A stretch of 64,000 nt of DNA from Actinomadura xylanilytica (GCF_030283145.1 NZ_JASNWE010000005.1:186001-250000); one strand, 5' to 3'; counted from the stretch's first letter, positions 46,976 through 56,084 are shown. Program-made: numbers and translations. Notes: generated by a model not told the origin, from the letters alone.

Positions 46976-47085
46976 CGGCGGGGTGGAGCGCGCCTCCGGA
47001 CCGGGATCGGCCCAGAGGTTCCGGGCAGGTGGCGTTGCCCCCGAGAATGATCACCCGTTCGGACTAGTCCCCGTGCGGGAACCGG

Positions 47086-47289
47086 TCAGGCGGCGGACGG
47101 AGCCTTCAGGTCCGTCGGCCGGTGCGGTGCGATGATCCCCCCGTTGGGCAGCAGCTCACCGGTGTCCTCGAAGAGCACGACGCCGTTGCACAGCAGGCTC
47201 CACCCCTGCTCGGGGTGGCTGGCCAGCGTCCGCGCGGCGTCGCGATCGGATCGGTCGGGAGAGGGACAGGGCGGCTGGTGCGGGCACAT
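47086..47289 (-). CDS. DUF5999 protein
   Basis: This 67-residue protein has the DUF5999 pattern: CPHQPPCPSPDRSDRDAART, ASHPEQGWSLLCNGVVLFED and TGELLPNGGIIAPHRP. It is a small actinomycete-specific protein of unknown role, often near developmental or redox genes. N-terminal Cys/His residues may bind metal. It is divergent from the lut operon across a 439-bp region. Confidence 0.88.
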   Translation of the reverse strand: MCPHQPPCPSPDRSDRDAARTLASHPEQGWSLLCNGVVLFEDTGELLPNGGIIAPHRPTDLKAPSAA

Positions 47290-47728
47290 CGGCGTGCCTC
47301 CGGTCTCAACTACTCGGTGGTTGGTGCTTCCTCTTGTGACGCACCTCAGTGTGGAACGGTTCGCTTCATCGCGGCCATAGCCCGTTGGGACGGTTGTCCC
47401 TGGTACCGGAGTACCGGACGGCTGTGACCCGTCTCACCCCGAGGTGTCAGGCATAGCGTGCCCTCTGCGCGATATCGGGCGAAGAACGACACGCCGTCGG
47501 TTCGGTGAACTCTGCCCCGATCTTTCGGCCGGACGGCGGCGGGCCGCCCCGAACCGCCCGCCGGGGACGCCCCTGGACGCCGCCGGGACGCCGTCCTGCC
47601 GCCGCCGGTCCCTGGGCGGAGGCCGCGTCCCCCTGTGGCCACGGGTGTGCGGTCGTTCGCCCTGGACCTGGCGGCCACGGCCCCTACGATGGCCACGCGG
47701 AGCGGGTGAAGGGGGAGGTGAGGCCGCC
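47290..47728. other. 439-bp intergenic region between DUF5999 and lutA genes
   Basis: No gene is supported. GGTAC-CGGA-GTACC (47402-47415) is a symmetric site that could bind a regulator of either flanking gene. Nothing else was recognised. Confidence 0.4.
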
Positions 47729-48457
47729 GTGCGGGTGGCGCTCTTCGTCGCGTGCTTCAACGACGCGCTGTTCCCCGGCACCGGCCGGGCGGTGACCGGG
47801 CTGCTGGAGCGCCTCGGCCACGAGGTCGTCTTCCCGCCGGGGCAGGGCTGCTGCGGCCAGATGCACTGGACCACCGGCTACCACCGGGAGGCCGCCGACC
47901 TCGCCCGGGGCTTCGCCGCCGCGTTCGAGGGCCGCGAGGTGGTGGTGACGCCGTCGGCGTCCTGCGCCGCGACCGTCCGCGAGGCCTTCCCGCGCATTGC
48001 GCGGGCGGCGCGCGATCCCGCGATCGCCCGCGCCGCCGAGGACCTGGCGGTCTACGAGCTGTCGGAGTTCCTGGTGGACGTCCTCGGCGTCACCGACGTC
48101 GGCGCCTACTTCCCGCACCGCGTCACCTACCATCCGACCTGCCACTCGACGCGGGGCCTGCGGGTGGGCGACCGGCCGCTGCGGCTGCTGCGCGCGGTGC
48201 GCGGCCTGGAGCTGGTCGAGCTGCCCGCCGCCGGCGAGTGCTGCGGGTTCGGCGGCACCTTCGCGCTGAAGAACGCCGACGTGTCGGTGGCGATGGTGGC
48301 CGACAAGGTCCGGCACGTCCGGGGCACGTCCGCCGACGTGGTCTGCTCGGTCGACAACTCCTGCCTGACCCACATCGGCGGGGCGCTGTCCCGGCTGCGC
48401 AGCGGCGTGCGGGTGATGCACCTGGCCGAGATCCTCGCGGAGACGGGGCCGGGATGA
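47729..48457 (+). CDS. lutA: Lactate utilisation protein A (Fe-S oxidoreductase)
   Basis: This 242-residue protein has two CCG-type cysteine-rich domains: GQGCCGQMHWTTGYH near residue 40 and AGECCGFGGTFALKN near residue 170, plus YHPTCHSTRGL. LutABC oxidises L-lactate to pyruvate at the membrane. GGGGGAGG (47711-47718) supports the GTG 47729 start; the longer frame upstream is non-coding. It overlaps lutB by 4 bp. All cluster cysteines are present. Confidence 0.93.
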   Translation: MRVALFVACFNDALFPGTGRAVTGLLERLGHEVVFPPGQGCCGQMHWTTGYHREAADLARGFAAAFEGREVVVTPSASCAATVREAFPRIARAARDPAIARAAEDLAVYELSEFLVDVLGVTDVGAYFPHRVTYHPTCHSTRGLRVGDRPLRLLRAVRGLELVELPAAGECCGFGGTFALKNADVSVAMVADKVRHVRGTSADVVCSVDNSCLTHIGGALSRLRSGVRVMHLAEILAETGPG

Positions 48458-49935
48458 CCCCCTCCGGACCGGCCGGCAGAGCGCCGGGCGCGGGGGACGG
48501 GCCGGTCCCGCCGCCCATGCCCAAGTTCGCGACCGCCGCCCGGGACGCCCTGGCCGACACCCGGCTGCGCCGCGGCCTGCGCAGCGCCACCGAGGCCGGA
48601 CGGGCCCGGCAGGCGGGCGCCGCCGCCGAGCTGGACGACTGGGAGGCGCTCCGCGAGGCCGGACGGGCGATCAAGGACGCGGCGCTGCTCGGCCTCGACG
48701 TCCACCTGGAGGAGCTGGAGCGCGCCGTCACCGAGGCCGGCGGCACCGTGCACTGGGCGGCCGGCGCGGCCGAGGCCCGCCGCGTCGTCACCGGGCTGGT
48801 CCGGGCGACCGGCGAGACCGGGGTGCTCAAGGTCAAGCCCGCGGCGGCGCGGGAGATCGGGCTGGACGCGGCACTGGCCGCGGTGGGCGTCACCACCCAC
48901 GAGACCGATCTGGCCGAGGTGATCGCCGGCCTCGGCGCCGTCCCGGACGGCCCGGACGCGCATCCCGACCCGGCGCGGATCCGCGAGCTGTTCCTGCGGG
49001 GCCTGCCCGGCGCGCCGCCGGACCTGACCGACGATCCCGCCGACCTGGTCGCGGCCGTCCGCGCCGATCTGCGCGAGCGGTTCCTGACCGCGGGCGTCGC
49101 GGTCTGCGGCGTCGACTTCATGGTGGCCGAGACGGGCACGATGGTGCTGCTGGAGTCCGAGGGCAACGGCCGCATGTGCCTGACCCTGCCCGGCACGCTG
49201 ATCGCGGTGGCCGGCATCGAGACGGTCGTGCCGTCGTGGACCGACCTGGAGGTCTTCCTCCAGTTGCTGCCCCGCTCGTCCGCCGGGGAGCGGATGACCC
49301 CGGCCGTGTCCACCTGGACGGGGATCACGCCGGGCGACGGCCCGCGCGCGTTCCACCTGGTGCTGCTCGACAACGGGCGCACCAAGGCGCTCGCCGACGA
49401 GATCGGGCGGGCCGCGCTGCGCTGCATCGGCTGCTCGGCCTGCCTGAACGTCTGCCCGGTGTACGAGCGCACCGGCGGCGTCCCCTACGGACCGGTCCAC
49501 CAGGGCCCGATCGGCGCGGCGCTCACCCCCCAGCTGCGCGGTGTCAAGAGCGCGCACCACGCGTCCCTCCCGTTCGCCTCCACCTTGTGCGGGGCGTGCG
49601 CGGACGTCTGCCCGGTGAAGATCGACATCCCGGAGATCCTGGTCCACCTGCGCGGACGGGTGGTCGAGTCGCGCCGGCACCGCCCGGTGCCCTCGCCCGA
49701 GCTGCTGATGATGCGCGGAGCGGCGTGGACGCTGGGCGACCGGCGCCGCTACGAGACGGCGCTGCGGCGCGGCACCCGCTGGGCCCGGCTGCTGTCGCGC
49801 GGCGGGCGGATCCGGCGGCTGCCCGGCCTGCTCGGCACATGGAGCGACGCCCGCGACCTGCCCGCCCCGCCGGCCGAGAGCTTCCGCTTCTGGTGGGCCG
49901 GCCGGCCGTCCCGCGCGCGCGGCGGGCGCCCGTGA
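48454..49935 (+). CDS. lutB: Lactate utilisation protein B (ferredoxin-type)
   Basis: This 493-residue protein has the LutB N-terminal domain (about 60-320). Two 4Fe-4S motifs follow: CIGCSACLNVCPVYERTGG near residue 325 and CGACADVCPVKIDIPEI near residue 384. It is the electron-transfer subunit of the lactate oxidation complex. The N-terminus is somewhat extended by a Pro/Gly-rich segment. It overlaps both neighbours by 4 bp, so the three genes are translated as a unit. Confidence 0.93.
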   Translation: MTPSGPAGRAPGAGDGPVPPPMPKFATAARDALADTRLRRGLRSATEAGRARQAGAAAELDDWEALREAGRAIKDAALLGLDVHLEELERAVTEAGGTVHWAAGAAEARRVVTGLVRATGETGVLKVKPAAAREIGLDAALAAVGVTTHETDLAEVIAGLGAVPDGPDAHPDPARIRELFLRGLPGAPPDLTDDPADLVAAVRADLRERFLTAGVAVCGVDFMVAETGTMVLLESEGNGRMCLTLPGTLIAVAGIETVVPSWTDLEVFLQLLPRSSAGERMTPAVSTWTGITPGDGPRAFHLVLLDNGRTKALADEIGRAALRCIGCSACLNVCPVYERTGGVPYGPVHQGPIGAALTPQLRGVKSAHHASLPFASTLCGACADVCPVKIDIPEILVHLRGRVVESRRHRPVPSPELLMMRGAAWTLGDRRRYETALRRGTRWARLLSRGGRIRRLPGLLGTWSDARDLPAPPAESFRFWWAGRPSRARGGRP

Positions 49936-50597
49936 GCTCCCGCGACGAGGTGCTGCGGCGGGTGCGGGAGGCGATCGGCGGCGCGCGCGGCGCGGCGGCC
50001 GACGTCCCGCGAGGCTACCGCCGGCAGCTTCCCGGGCCGGGCGCCGGAGCCGATCCCGGGGCGGGCGCCGAGGGCCGGGCCGACGTGCTCGCGCTGTTCA
50101 GCGAGCGGGTCGCCGACCACCGCGCGCTTGTCCGGCACGTGAGCGCCGACGACCTGGCCACCGCCGTCGCCGCCGCGCTGTGGGGGAGGGAGGCCAAGCG
50201 GATCATCGTCCCGGCCGACCTGCCGTTCGGATGGCTGTCGGAGCTGGACGGGGTGCGCGCGCTCGCCGACTCGCCCGCGACCGACCTGGAGACCCTCGGC
50301 GACGTGGACGGCGTGGTGACCGGCTGCGCGGTGGCGGTCGCGCAGACCGGCACGGTCGTGCTGGACGCCGGGCGCGCCCAGGGACGCCGGGCGCTCACGC
50401 TGGTGCCCGGCTACCACCTGTGCGTGGTGCACGCCGACCAGATCGTCGGGACCGTCCCGGAGGCGATCGGGCGCCTCGACCCGCGCCGTCCGCTCACCTG
50501 GATCAGCGGCCCGTCGGCGACCCGCGGCATCGGCGCGTCCCGGGTGGAGGGCGTGCACGGCCCCCGCCTGCTGGAGGTGCTCGTCGTCGAGGACTGA
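49932..50597 (+). CDS. lutC: Lactate utilisation protein C (LUD domain)
   Basis: This 221-residue LUD-domain protein is the third subunit of the lactate oxidation system. Motifs are AVAQTGTVVLDAGRAQGRRA near residue 135, PGYHLCVVHADQIV, and GPSATRGIGASRVEGVHGPR. The last motif normally reads ATSDIE, so a short loop is changed. It starts with GTG 49932 overlapping lutB (GTGA). The TetR gene behind is convergent and has no obvious link. Confidence 0.93.
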   Translation: MSSRDEVLRRVREAIGGARGAAADVPRGYRRQLPGPGAGADPGAGAEGRADVLALFSERVADHRALVRHVSADDLATAVAAALWGREAKRIIVPADLPFGWLSELDGVRALADSPATDLETLGDVDGVVTGCAVAVAQTGTVVLDAGRAQGRRALTLVPGYHLCVVHADQIVGTVPEAIGRLDPRRPLTWISGPSATRGIGASRVEGVHGPRLLEVLVVED

Positions 50598-50659
50598 CCG
50601 CGCCCCGCGATGGTCCCGGCGGCGGACGGCGCAGGGGGCGGTCTGGAAGGCGGCGGTGG

Positions 50660-51241
50660 TCAGCGGGCGGCGACGCCCGCGAGGACGAGGTCGAGGCCAG
50701 CGACGAAGCGGGCGTCCCAGTCGACCGGCCCCTCGGGGAGGGGCGGGACGCCCTCGGCCGTGCCGCGCACCTCCAGCGCCGCGTGCCCGATCACGTACCC
50801 GAGCAGCGTGTGCGCCGCGACGGCGGCCTTGGCCTCGGTGACGCCGCCCTGCCGCAGCAGCTCCTGGATCGAGGCGGCGGTCGGGACGAGGGCCACCGGG
50901 TTGCGCCGGGTGACCACCAGCGGCAGCACCCCGGCGTGGGCGAGCAGCCGCTCGCGGTAGGCGCCCGCCCATTCACGCAGCGCGCGATGCCAGCTCGCGC
51001 TGCTGTGCGTCTCGGCCGGGACGGCGGCGACGTGCTCGACCAGGCCGTCCAGGAGCTGCTCTTTGCCGCGGGGGAGGTGGTGGTAGATCGCCATGGCCTC
51101 GACCTCCAGCGCGTCACCGAGCCTGCGCATGGTGAGTCGGCCGAGTCCCTGGCCGTCGATGATCTGGAGGGCGGCCTCGATGATCCGCTCGATGGAGAGC
51201 GGCGGGCGGTGCTGCGCGTTGATGCTGGGCTGACGGACCAT
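50660..51241 (-). CDS. TetR-family regulator (TetR_C_1 type)
   Basis: This 193-residue protein has an N-terminal TetR domain with IIEAALQIIDGQGLGRLTMR and EVEAMAIYHHLPRGKEQLLDG. The C-terminal region resembles the TetR class proper (ALREWAGAYRERLLAH, HTLLGYVIGHAALE). The upstream DNA (51243-51263) has AGTGATCAC and TTACTGCGTAA, candidate operator halves. AGTGATCAC also lies in the palindrome before the secreted hydrolase gene at 52736, a possible second target. Confidence 0.88.
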   Translation of the reverse strand: MVRQPSINAQHRPPLSIERIIEAALQIIDGQGLGRLTMRRLGDALEVEAMAIYHHLPRGKEQLLDGLVEHVAAVPAETHSSASWHRALREWAGAYRERLLAHAGVLPLVVTRRNPVALVPTAASIQELLRQGGVTEAKAAVAAHTLLGYVIGHAALEVRGTAEGVPPLPEGPVDWDARFVAGLDLVLAGVAAR

Positions 51242-51362
51242 AAGTGATCACCTTACTGCGTAAAGGGCCGGAGTTTGGTGTCCCCTGGCACAACACGCCG
51301 GGCGCCGCGCGTACCCTTGCCTGGATCGCGTCTTGAAGATCGGAACGTTGAGGAGCACCGCC

Positions 51363-51779
51363 ATGTCGCTGGGCCGCCGGGTGAGCAAGGACGTCGCAGA
51401 GCCGTATGAGGCCGACCGGCGGCTGGCCGCGACCTACCGGGACCGGCTCGCCGCCGCCACCGGGGCCGAGCACGCGCTGCGCGCCGCCCAGGCGGACGAG
51501 CGGCCCGCCGCCGAGCTCCGGCCGCTGGCCCGCGCGTTCGAGGCCACGCTGACCGAGGTGCTCGCCGCCGCCGAGGCCGGCGAGCGCGTCGAGATGGGCC
51601 CCAAGGTCTACGTCACCGGCGCCCAGGACGCCAAGGCCCGCCGCGCCGCCGAGATCGCCCGCCGCCGGGCCGGGGCCCGGCACTCGGTCCGGCCGTGGAC
51701 CGCCGAGGTCGACCGGCTGCGCACCGCCCGCGAGACCCACAAGCTGAGCTTCCGGCCGGGACCGGCGATCGGCGTCTGA
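51363..51779 (+). CDS. Conserved-looking hypothetical protein
   Basis: This 138-residue soluble protein is highly charged and Ala-rich, mostly helical (YEADRRLAATYRDRLAAATG, ARRAAEIARRRAGARHSV), ending in KLSFRPGPAIGV. No family was recognised. GAGGAGC (51350-51356) lies 6 bases before ATG 51363, which sets the start. It stands alone between divergent TetR and MPI-fold genes. Codon bias is typical of the genome, so it is probably real. Confidence 0.6.
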   Translation: MSLGRRVSKDVAEPYEADRRLAATYRDRLAAATGAEHALRAAQADERPAAELRPLARAFEATLTEVLAAAEAGERVEMGPKVYVTGAQDAKARRAAEIARRRAGARHSVRPWTAEVDRLRTARETHKLSFRPGPAIGV

Positions 51780-51996
51780 CGCCGCGGCCGGCGCGCCGGG
51801 GGCGTGCAGCGGCCACTCGCGCGACACCACGTCACCGAGTGGCACCGGCCGCCGAACTTTGAGATTCTGCCCCCTTGGGGAACGCCGGGGCGCTCCGCGC
51901 CGACGTCGCGCGGGACCGCGACGGGCGCGCGGGACGCGCTCCGGCGAAGGGGGCCGCACACCGAGACGGTGCTCTGGACGCGGGGGGAACATTCAC

Positions 51997-52617
51997 TTGG
52001 AGCGCACGCCGCCGGACCGGCATCGCGTCCTCGGGTCCTATGCGGACGGGGTGCGGGCGATCCGGGCGATGGCGGCCCGTGTCGACGACTGGAGCGTGCC
52101 GACCCCCTGCGCCGACTGGCAGGCCATCGACCTGGCCGGGCACCTGCGCTGCGTGGCCGAGAACTACCTGGAGTACCTCCAGGACGCGCCGGACAGCCGG
52201 CTGGCCAAGCTGTTCGCCCGGGAGGTGGCGAGCGCGGTGCTGATCCGCCAGCAGGCCCGGCAGAACGCCACCGAGCTGGCGGTGCTGCACCCCGAGCCGG
52301 GTCCGGAGCGGATCGTCGCCTTCACCGTGTCCGCCGGGGCCTACGCCGACCTGATGCCCGACATGTGGGACCGCACCCACCTGATCTACCGGGGTACCAA
52401 GTACACCGTCGGCGACCACGCGGGCGCGGCCTGCGTCGAATGGCACCTGCACGCCTGGGACCTGGCCCGCGCGGCGGGCGGCGACTACCGGCCGCGCGAT
52501 CCCGAGCTGCTGGTGTCGGCCTGGCACTGGGGCGTCCCGCACCTGCCGCTCGGCGCGGGCGACCCGTGGGAGACTGTGCTCCGCTCGTCCGGCCGGTCTC
52601 CGGGCTGGCCCGCCTGA
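51997..52617 (+). CDS. Maleylpyruvate-isomerase N-terminal (DinB-like) family protein
   Basis: This 206-residue protein begins with the mycothiol-dependent maleylpyruvate isomerase/DinB-like four-helix fold (RAMAARVDDWSVPTPCADWQ, then DLAGHLRCVAENYLEYL). The second half contains ACVEWHLHAWDLARAAGG, with the histidines expected for a metal site (H near residues 52, 149 and 151). GGGGGGA (51982-51988) is 8 bases before TTG 51997, the preferred start. Enzymes of this group use mycothiol or act as isomerases or hydrolases; the substrate is unknown. Confidence 0.72.
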   Translation: MERTPPDRHRVLGSYADGVRAIRAMAARVDDWSVPTPCADWQAIDLAGHLRCVAENYLEYLQDAPDSRLAKLFAREVASAVLIRQQARQNATELAVLHPEPGPERIVAFTVSAGAYADLMPDMWDRTHLIYRGTKYTVGDHAGAACVEWHLHAWDLARAAGGDYRPRDPELLVSAWHWGVPHLPLGAGDPWETVLRSSGRSPGWPA

Positions 52618-52624
52618 CCCGGTA

Positions 52625-52641
52625 CCGAATGCCGCATTCGG
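52625..52641 (+). terminator. Small hairpin behind the DinB-like gene
   Basis: CCGAATG-CCG-CATTCGG is a perfect 7-bp stem with a 3-base loop, 8 bp after the stop codon. Confidence 0.4.
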
Positions 52642-52705
52642 ATGCCCGAAAATTGGTGATCTTGGTCCTGGGGCTTGATCACGGTCGCGATCGCCTGTTT
52701 CCTTG

Positions 52706-52719
52706 CCAGTGATCACTGG
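52706..52719. promoter_or_regulatory. 14-bp perfect palindrome before the secreted hydrolase
   Basis: CCAGTGATCACTGG lies just ahead of the ribosome site AAAGGTGG (52722-52729). It contains AGTGATCAC, which also occurs at the promoter of the TetR gene at 50660. It is a candidate operator. Confidence 0.5.
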
Positions 52720-52735
52720 TGAAAGGTGGGCTTCC

Positions 52736-54757
52736 GTGGGGCGACGCGTCCTGTCCTTCTTGACGACCCTGGCCTTGCTGCTGGGGCTGGCGAGCCCGGC
52801 GGGCGCCGCGCCGCCCGGCCCGTCCAGTACGGCCGGCCGGCAGGGCGCGCGCGGTGGGCACGGCGCGCAGCGCGCCGCGTCCGCGCCGAAACCCCGGTCG
52901 GGCACGCCCGTCGTCGGCGACCGCTCGTCCGGGGGCCGCAACGTCAAGGCCGCGACGCCCAGGCCGGCGAGCCGCGCGCGCGCCGCGGCGGCGTTCGACG
53001 AGTCCTACGGCGACGATCAGCTGCTCACCGCGCCCACCCAGTGGTGGACGGTCAACGGCTGGACCGCCGAGCAGATCGTCGACTACGCGCGGTCGCAGGA
53101 CGCGCGGATCAGCGACCTGGCCGTCCAGCCCGGCTCGCAGGTGCTGTTCACCGCGACCCTGGTCAAGAACACCGGCGCGTACTGGGTGAGCGGCTGGGGC
53201 CTCTGGTACGGCCTCACCGAGGCCGGGGTGGTCGACACGGCCAACGCCTACAGCCAGCGCCCGGTGTCGATCAGCCGGTACTGGACGTCCGACGGCTGGC
53301 GCTTCGCGGTCGCGCTGCTGGACAACACCGGCGCCGGGGCGCGCGGCTGGTGGTGGTACTACGGCGACCAGAACTACGTGATCGGCCAGCAGCAGGCGAT
53401 CGGGGGCCGGGTGACCCGGGTCCGCCCGTTCGACGACGGCGGCACCCGCCGCTACGACATGCTCATGTCGGGGAGCGACCAGACGTTCTGGTGGTGGTTC
53501 GGCGGCTCCGACGGAGCGGTCAACGACCAGATCCGGCAGAACGGCGCGCGGATCGTGGACGCGAGCCGCAACGACGACGGCACCTTCAACGCGATCATGC
53601 TCCGCAACACCACCGGCTACTCGCCCGGCTGGTGGCACGGGTTCACCCACGACGAGCTGAAACAGAAGGCGCTGCGGATGGGCGGCCGGCTGATCACCGC
53701 ACAGGGGTACACCGAGAACGGCCGCGAGCGGTTCATCGGGACGATGAGCAGGGAGGCGGCCAGTGGCACCCCGCTCGCCACGGCGATGGTGCAGAACACC
53801 GTGGTGCACACCGCGCTCGCGCACGGCGGCGGGGCCGTCGCCGAGCTGAGCGACTCCACCCTCGGCAAGATCGGCTACGCGTTCGGCACCACGGTGGACG
53901 CCCGGGTCCGCATCGCCAGCGTCTCCAAGACCTTCGCCGCCGCCGAGCTGATGAAGCTGGCCGCGGCGGGCACGGTGTCGCTGGACGCCCCGGTCTCCAC
54001 CTACCTGCCGGGCGTCAACGGGGGCGGCTCGATTACGCTGCGGATGCTCCTGCGGCACACCAGCGGCCTGTACAACTTCACCGAGGACCAGCCCGACTTC
54101 GCCACCACGATGACCCAGGGGTTCACCTACGCGCAGCTCCTGGAGATCGTGAACCGGCACGCCCCGGTGTTCGCCCCGGGCGCCCGCTACAGCTACTCCA
54201 ACAGCAACTACCTGGTCATCGGCATGATCATCGAGCGGCTCACCGGGCGCTCCTACTCCGACGCGGTCTTCCGCGACATCATCGGCCCGCTCGGGCTGTC
54301 CGCCACGTCCGTGCCGTCCGACACCGCGATCTCCTCGGTGCGGCTGCGCGGCTACTGGTGGGACCCGGCGGCGTCCGACGCGGTGGAGGTGACCGGGCAG
54401 AACGCCTCGCGCTGGGCCACCGGCGGCCAGATGATCTCCAGCGTCTCCGACCTCAACACCTTCTACAAGGCCCTGCTGAGGGGTTCGGTCACCGGCGCGG
54501 CCGGAGCGAACGAGATGAAGAGCAGCCTGGTCTACAGCGGAGTGGGCAGCAAGTACGCGGGCCTCGGCATCTTCCGGACCACCTGGTGCGGCAAGAACGT
54601 CTACTGGCACGACGGCAGCATCCCCGGGTACCGGACCTGGTCGGTCCACTCCGAGGACGGCTCGCGCAGCCTGAGCTGGGCCTACTCCGACCAGCGCCGC
54701 GCCGACGACGTGGACTTCGACGACGAGTTCATCCAGGACGTGTTCTGCTACCTGTGA
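52736..54757 (+). CDS. Secreted polyglycine-hydrolase-like serine hydrolase
   Basis: This 673-residue protein starts with a clear Sec signal peptide (RRVLSFLTTLALLLGLASPAGA). After a Pro/Arg-rich linker come about five tryptophan-rich repeats of roughly 50 residues (about 95-365; RFAVALLDNTGAGARGWWWY, YDMLMSGSDQTFWWWFGG, FNAIMLRNTTGYSPGWWHGF). A class C beta-lactamase-type domain (about 370-670) follows, with nucleophile motif SVSK, tyrosine motif YSN and third motif HDG. This order resembles polyglycine hydrolases, secreted proteases with a Trp-rich propeller. GTG 52736 is chosen for the ribosome site 6 bases upstream and the ideal signal peptide. Confidence 0.8.
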   Translation: MGRRVLSFLTTLALLLGLASPAGAAPPGPSSTAGRQGARGGHGAQRAASAPKPRSGTPVVGDRSSGGRNVKAATPRPASRARAAAAFDESYGDDQLLTAPTQWWTVNGWTAEQIVDYARSQDARISDLAVQPGSQVLFTATLVKNTGAYWVSGWGLWYGLTEAGVVDTANAYSQRPVSISRYWTSDGWRFAVALLDNTGAGARGWWWYYGDQNYVIGQQQAIGGRVTRVRPFDDGGTRRYDMLMSGSDQTFWWWFGGSDGAVNDQIRQNGARIVDASRNDDGTFNAIMLRNTTGYSPGWWHGFTHDELKQKALRMGGRLITAQGYTENGRERFIGTMSREAASGTPLATAMVQNTVVHTALAHGGGAVAELSDSTLGKIGYAFGTTVDARVRIASVSKTFAAAELMKLAAAGTVSLDAPVSTYLPGVNGGGSITLRMLLRHTSGLYNFTEDQPDFATTMTQGFTYAQLLEIVNRHAPVFAPGARYSYSNSNYLVIGMIIERLTGRSYSDAVFRDIIGPLGLSATSVPSDTAISSVRLRGYWWDPAASDAVEVTGQNASRWATGGQMISSVSDLNTFYKALLRGSVTGAAGANEMKSSLVYSGVGSKYAGLGIFRTTWCGKNVYWHDGSIPGYRTWSVHSEDGSRSLSWAYSDQRRADDVDFDDEFIQDVFCYL

Positions 54758-54812
54758 ACCGTCCCCGAGGGCGGGCCCCCGGGCCCGCCCTCCCCGGCGG
54801 GCGGACGCCCGG

Positions 54813-55055
54813 TCAGGCGTGGTCGCTGACGAGCTCGGCGCCGCGCGGGTCGGCGGCCCTGGCGCAGTGGGCCGAGCAGTACCAGTGCCGGTCGACCTCG
54901 ACCCCGTGCCCGACGACGCGGCACTCGCAGTGCTCGCAGATCGGTGCCATCCGGGTGATCGCGCACTCGAACGAGTCGAAGGTGTGCACGACGCCCTGCG
55001 CGTGCACCTCGAAGCTCATCGCGTAGTCGTTGCCGCAGACCTCACAGGCCGCCAT
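54813..55055 (-). CDS. Small zinc-binding protein, metallothionein-like C-terminus
   Basis: This 80-residue protein has nine cysteines and several histidines arranged as two zinc sites: CEVCGNDYAMSFEVHAQGVV with FECAI, and CEHCECRVVGHGVEVDRHWYC with SAHC. The second half resembles the zinc-finger part of bacterial metallothioneins (SmtA/BmtA). It may store or buffer zinc or be a structural zinc protein. ATG 55055 has a G-rich ribosome site (GGGGGAA). It is followed closely by no other gene on its strand. Confidence 0.75.
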   Translation of the reverse strand: MAACEVCGNDYAMSFEVHAQGVVHTFDSFECAITRMAPICEHCECRVVGHGVEVDRHWYCSAHCARAADPRGAELVSDHA

Positions 55056-55098
55056 CGACGGTTCCCCCAGTTCTCCGTCCGTCGCCTCCGTAGGCGAT

Positions 55099-55620
55099 CT
55101 ACCCAGATGGCGCGCGGTTGTATCCCCGGACGGCCCCGGGCTGGCCGAACACCGGTTCGCGGCCGTCCTCCAGGTAGAGCACACGCTGCTCGGCGAGGGC
55201 CCGCAGGCTCGGCGCCATCCGGCGGGCGACGTGCGGCGGGGCCAGGTCGGGGATCCGCTCCGGGGCCACCAGCACGTGGCCCGACAGCTCGTCGGGCGGC
55301 AGCCGGATCGCGCCGAGCTCGGCACCTGTGATCGCGCCGCCGAAGACGAAGACGTTCACTGCGTCGATGCCGTCGCGGGGGGCGCCCCAGTCGACGCAGA
55401 CGAGGCCGTCGAGCCGGGGGACGAGGCCGAGTTCCTCCTGGCATTCGCGCACGCACGCGGTCAGCGGGGACTCGCCCTCCTCGATGACCCCGCCCGGCAG
55501 GAACCAGCCCGCGCTGTAGGTGGGCTTGACCAGGAGCACCCGCCCCAGATCGTCGAGCAGCAGGGCCGACGCCGCGCCGCGCGTCCGCGGCAGCGAGGCG
55601 TAGTACTCAAGGTCGGGCAT
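55099..55620 (-). CDS. Nudix hydrolase
   Basis: This 173-residue protein has a Nudix box, GGVIEEGESPLTACVRECQEELGL, near residue 43 with all catalytic acidic residues. ASALLLDDLGRVLLVKPTYS precedes it, typical of MutT-like NTP or dinucleotide hydrolases. Length is normal. It is upstream of, and on the same strand as, the small zinc-protein gene with a 43-bp gap, so the two may be co-transcribed. The substrate is unknown. Confidence 0.87.
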   Translation of the reverse strand: MPDLEYYASLPRTRGAASALLLDDLGRVLLVKPTYSAGWFLPGGVIEEGESPLTACVRECQEELGLVPRLDGLVCVDWGAPRDGIDAVNVFVFGGAITGAELGAIRLPPDELSGHVLVAPERIPDLAPPHVARRMAPSLRALAEQRVLYLEDGREPVFGQPGAVRGYNRAPSG

Positions 55621-56034
55621 GCTCCGAGATTAGGCCGGATGGGCGCGCGCCCACCCGCCCGCGGCGGGGGTGGGGGCCGCATCCGTTCGCGAGATCGGCG
55701 GGCCGCCGCCAATCCGTTCGGTAACCGGCCCTGCGGCGACGAATGGGCCATGACAACGGTCGACAACGCTTGACACGTGATCGTCAAGAATTCTCGCCCG
55801 GGCCCGCCCGAGGCTCCGGGAAGGTGCCGCCTGACCTTGGCGAACGGGCCGCCGTGAGCGGCTCTTGACCGGCAGGTCACACACGGGACACAAGGGGTAT
55901 ATCCGGCGCGAACGGGCTCGCTGTGCGTCCGGGACCCACCGCACCGTCCGCACTGCGCGCTGCGACACGGGACGACGCTGAGTGACAGCCGGCCGAGTGG
56001 GTTGTCGCCGGAGCGGGCGCCGAGACGGGACGCG

Positions 56035-56084
56035 CCCGCCGCGTGTGCGGAGACACGCGCGACCGCGGCGGGTTTTGTGCTTTT
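56035..56084 (+). terminator. Terminator-like hairpin with T-rich tail, no gene upstream
   Basis: CCCGCCGCG (56035-56043) pairs with CGCGGCGGG (56064-56072). An inner GCGTGT/ACACGC stem overlaps the loop side. TTTTGTGCTTTT (56073-56084) follows at once. It is the only hairpin in the window with a real T-tract. Confidence 0.6.
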
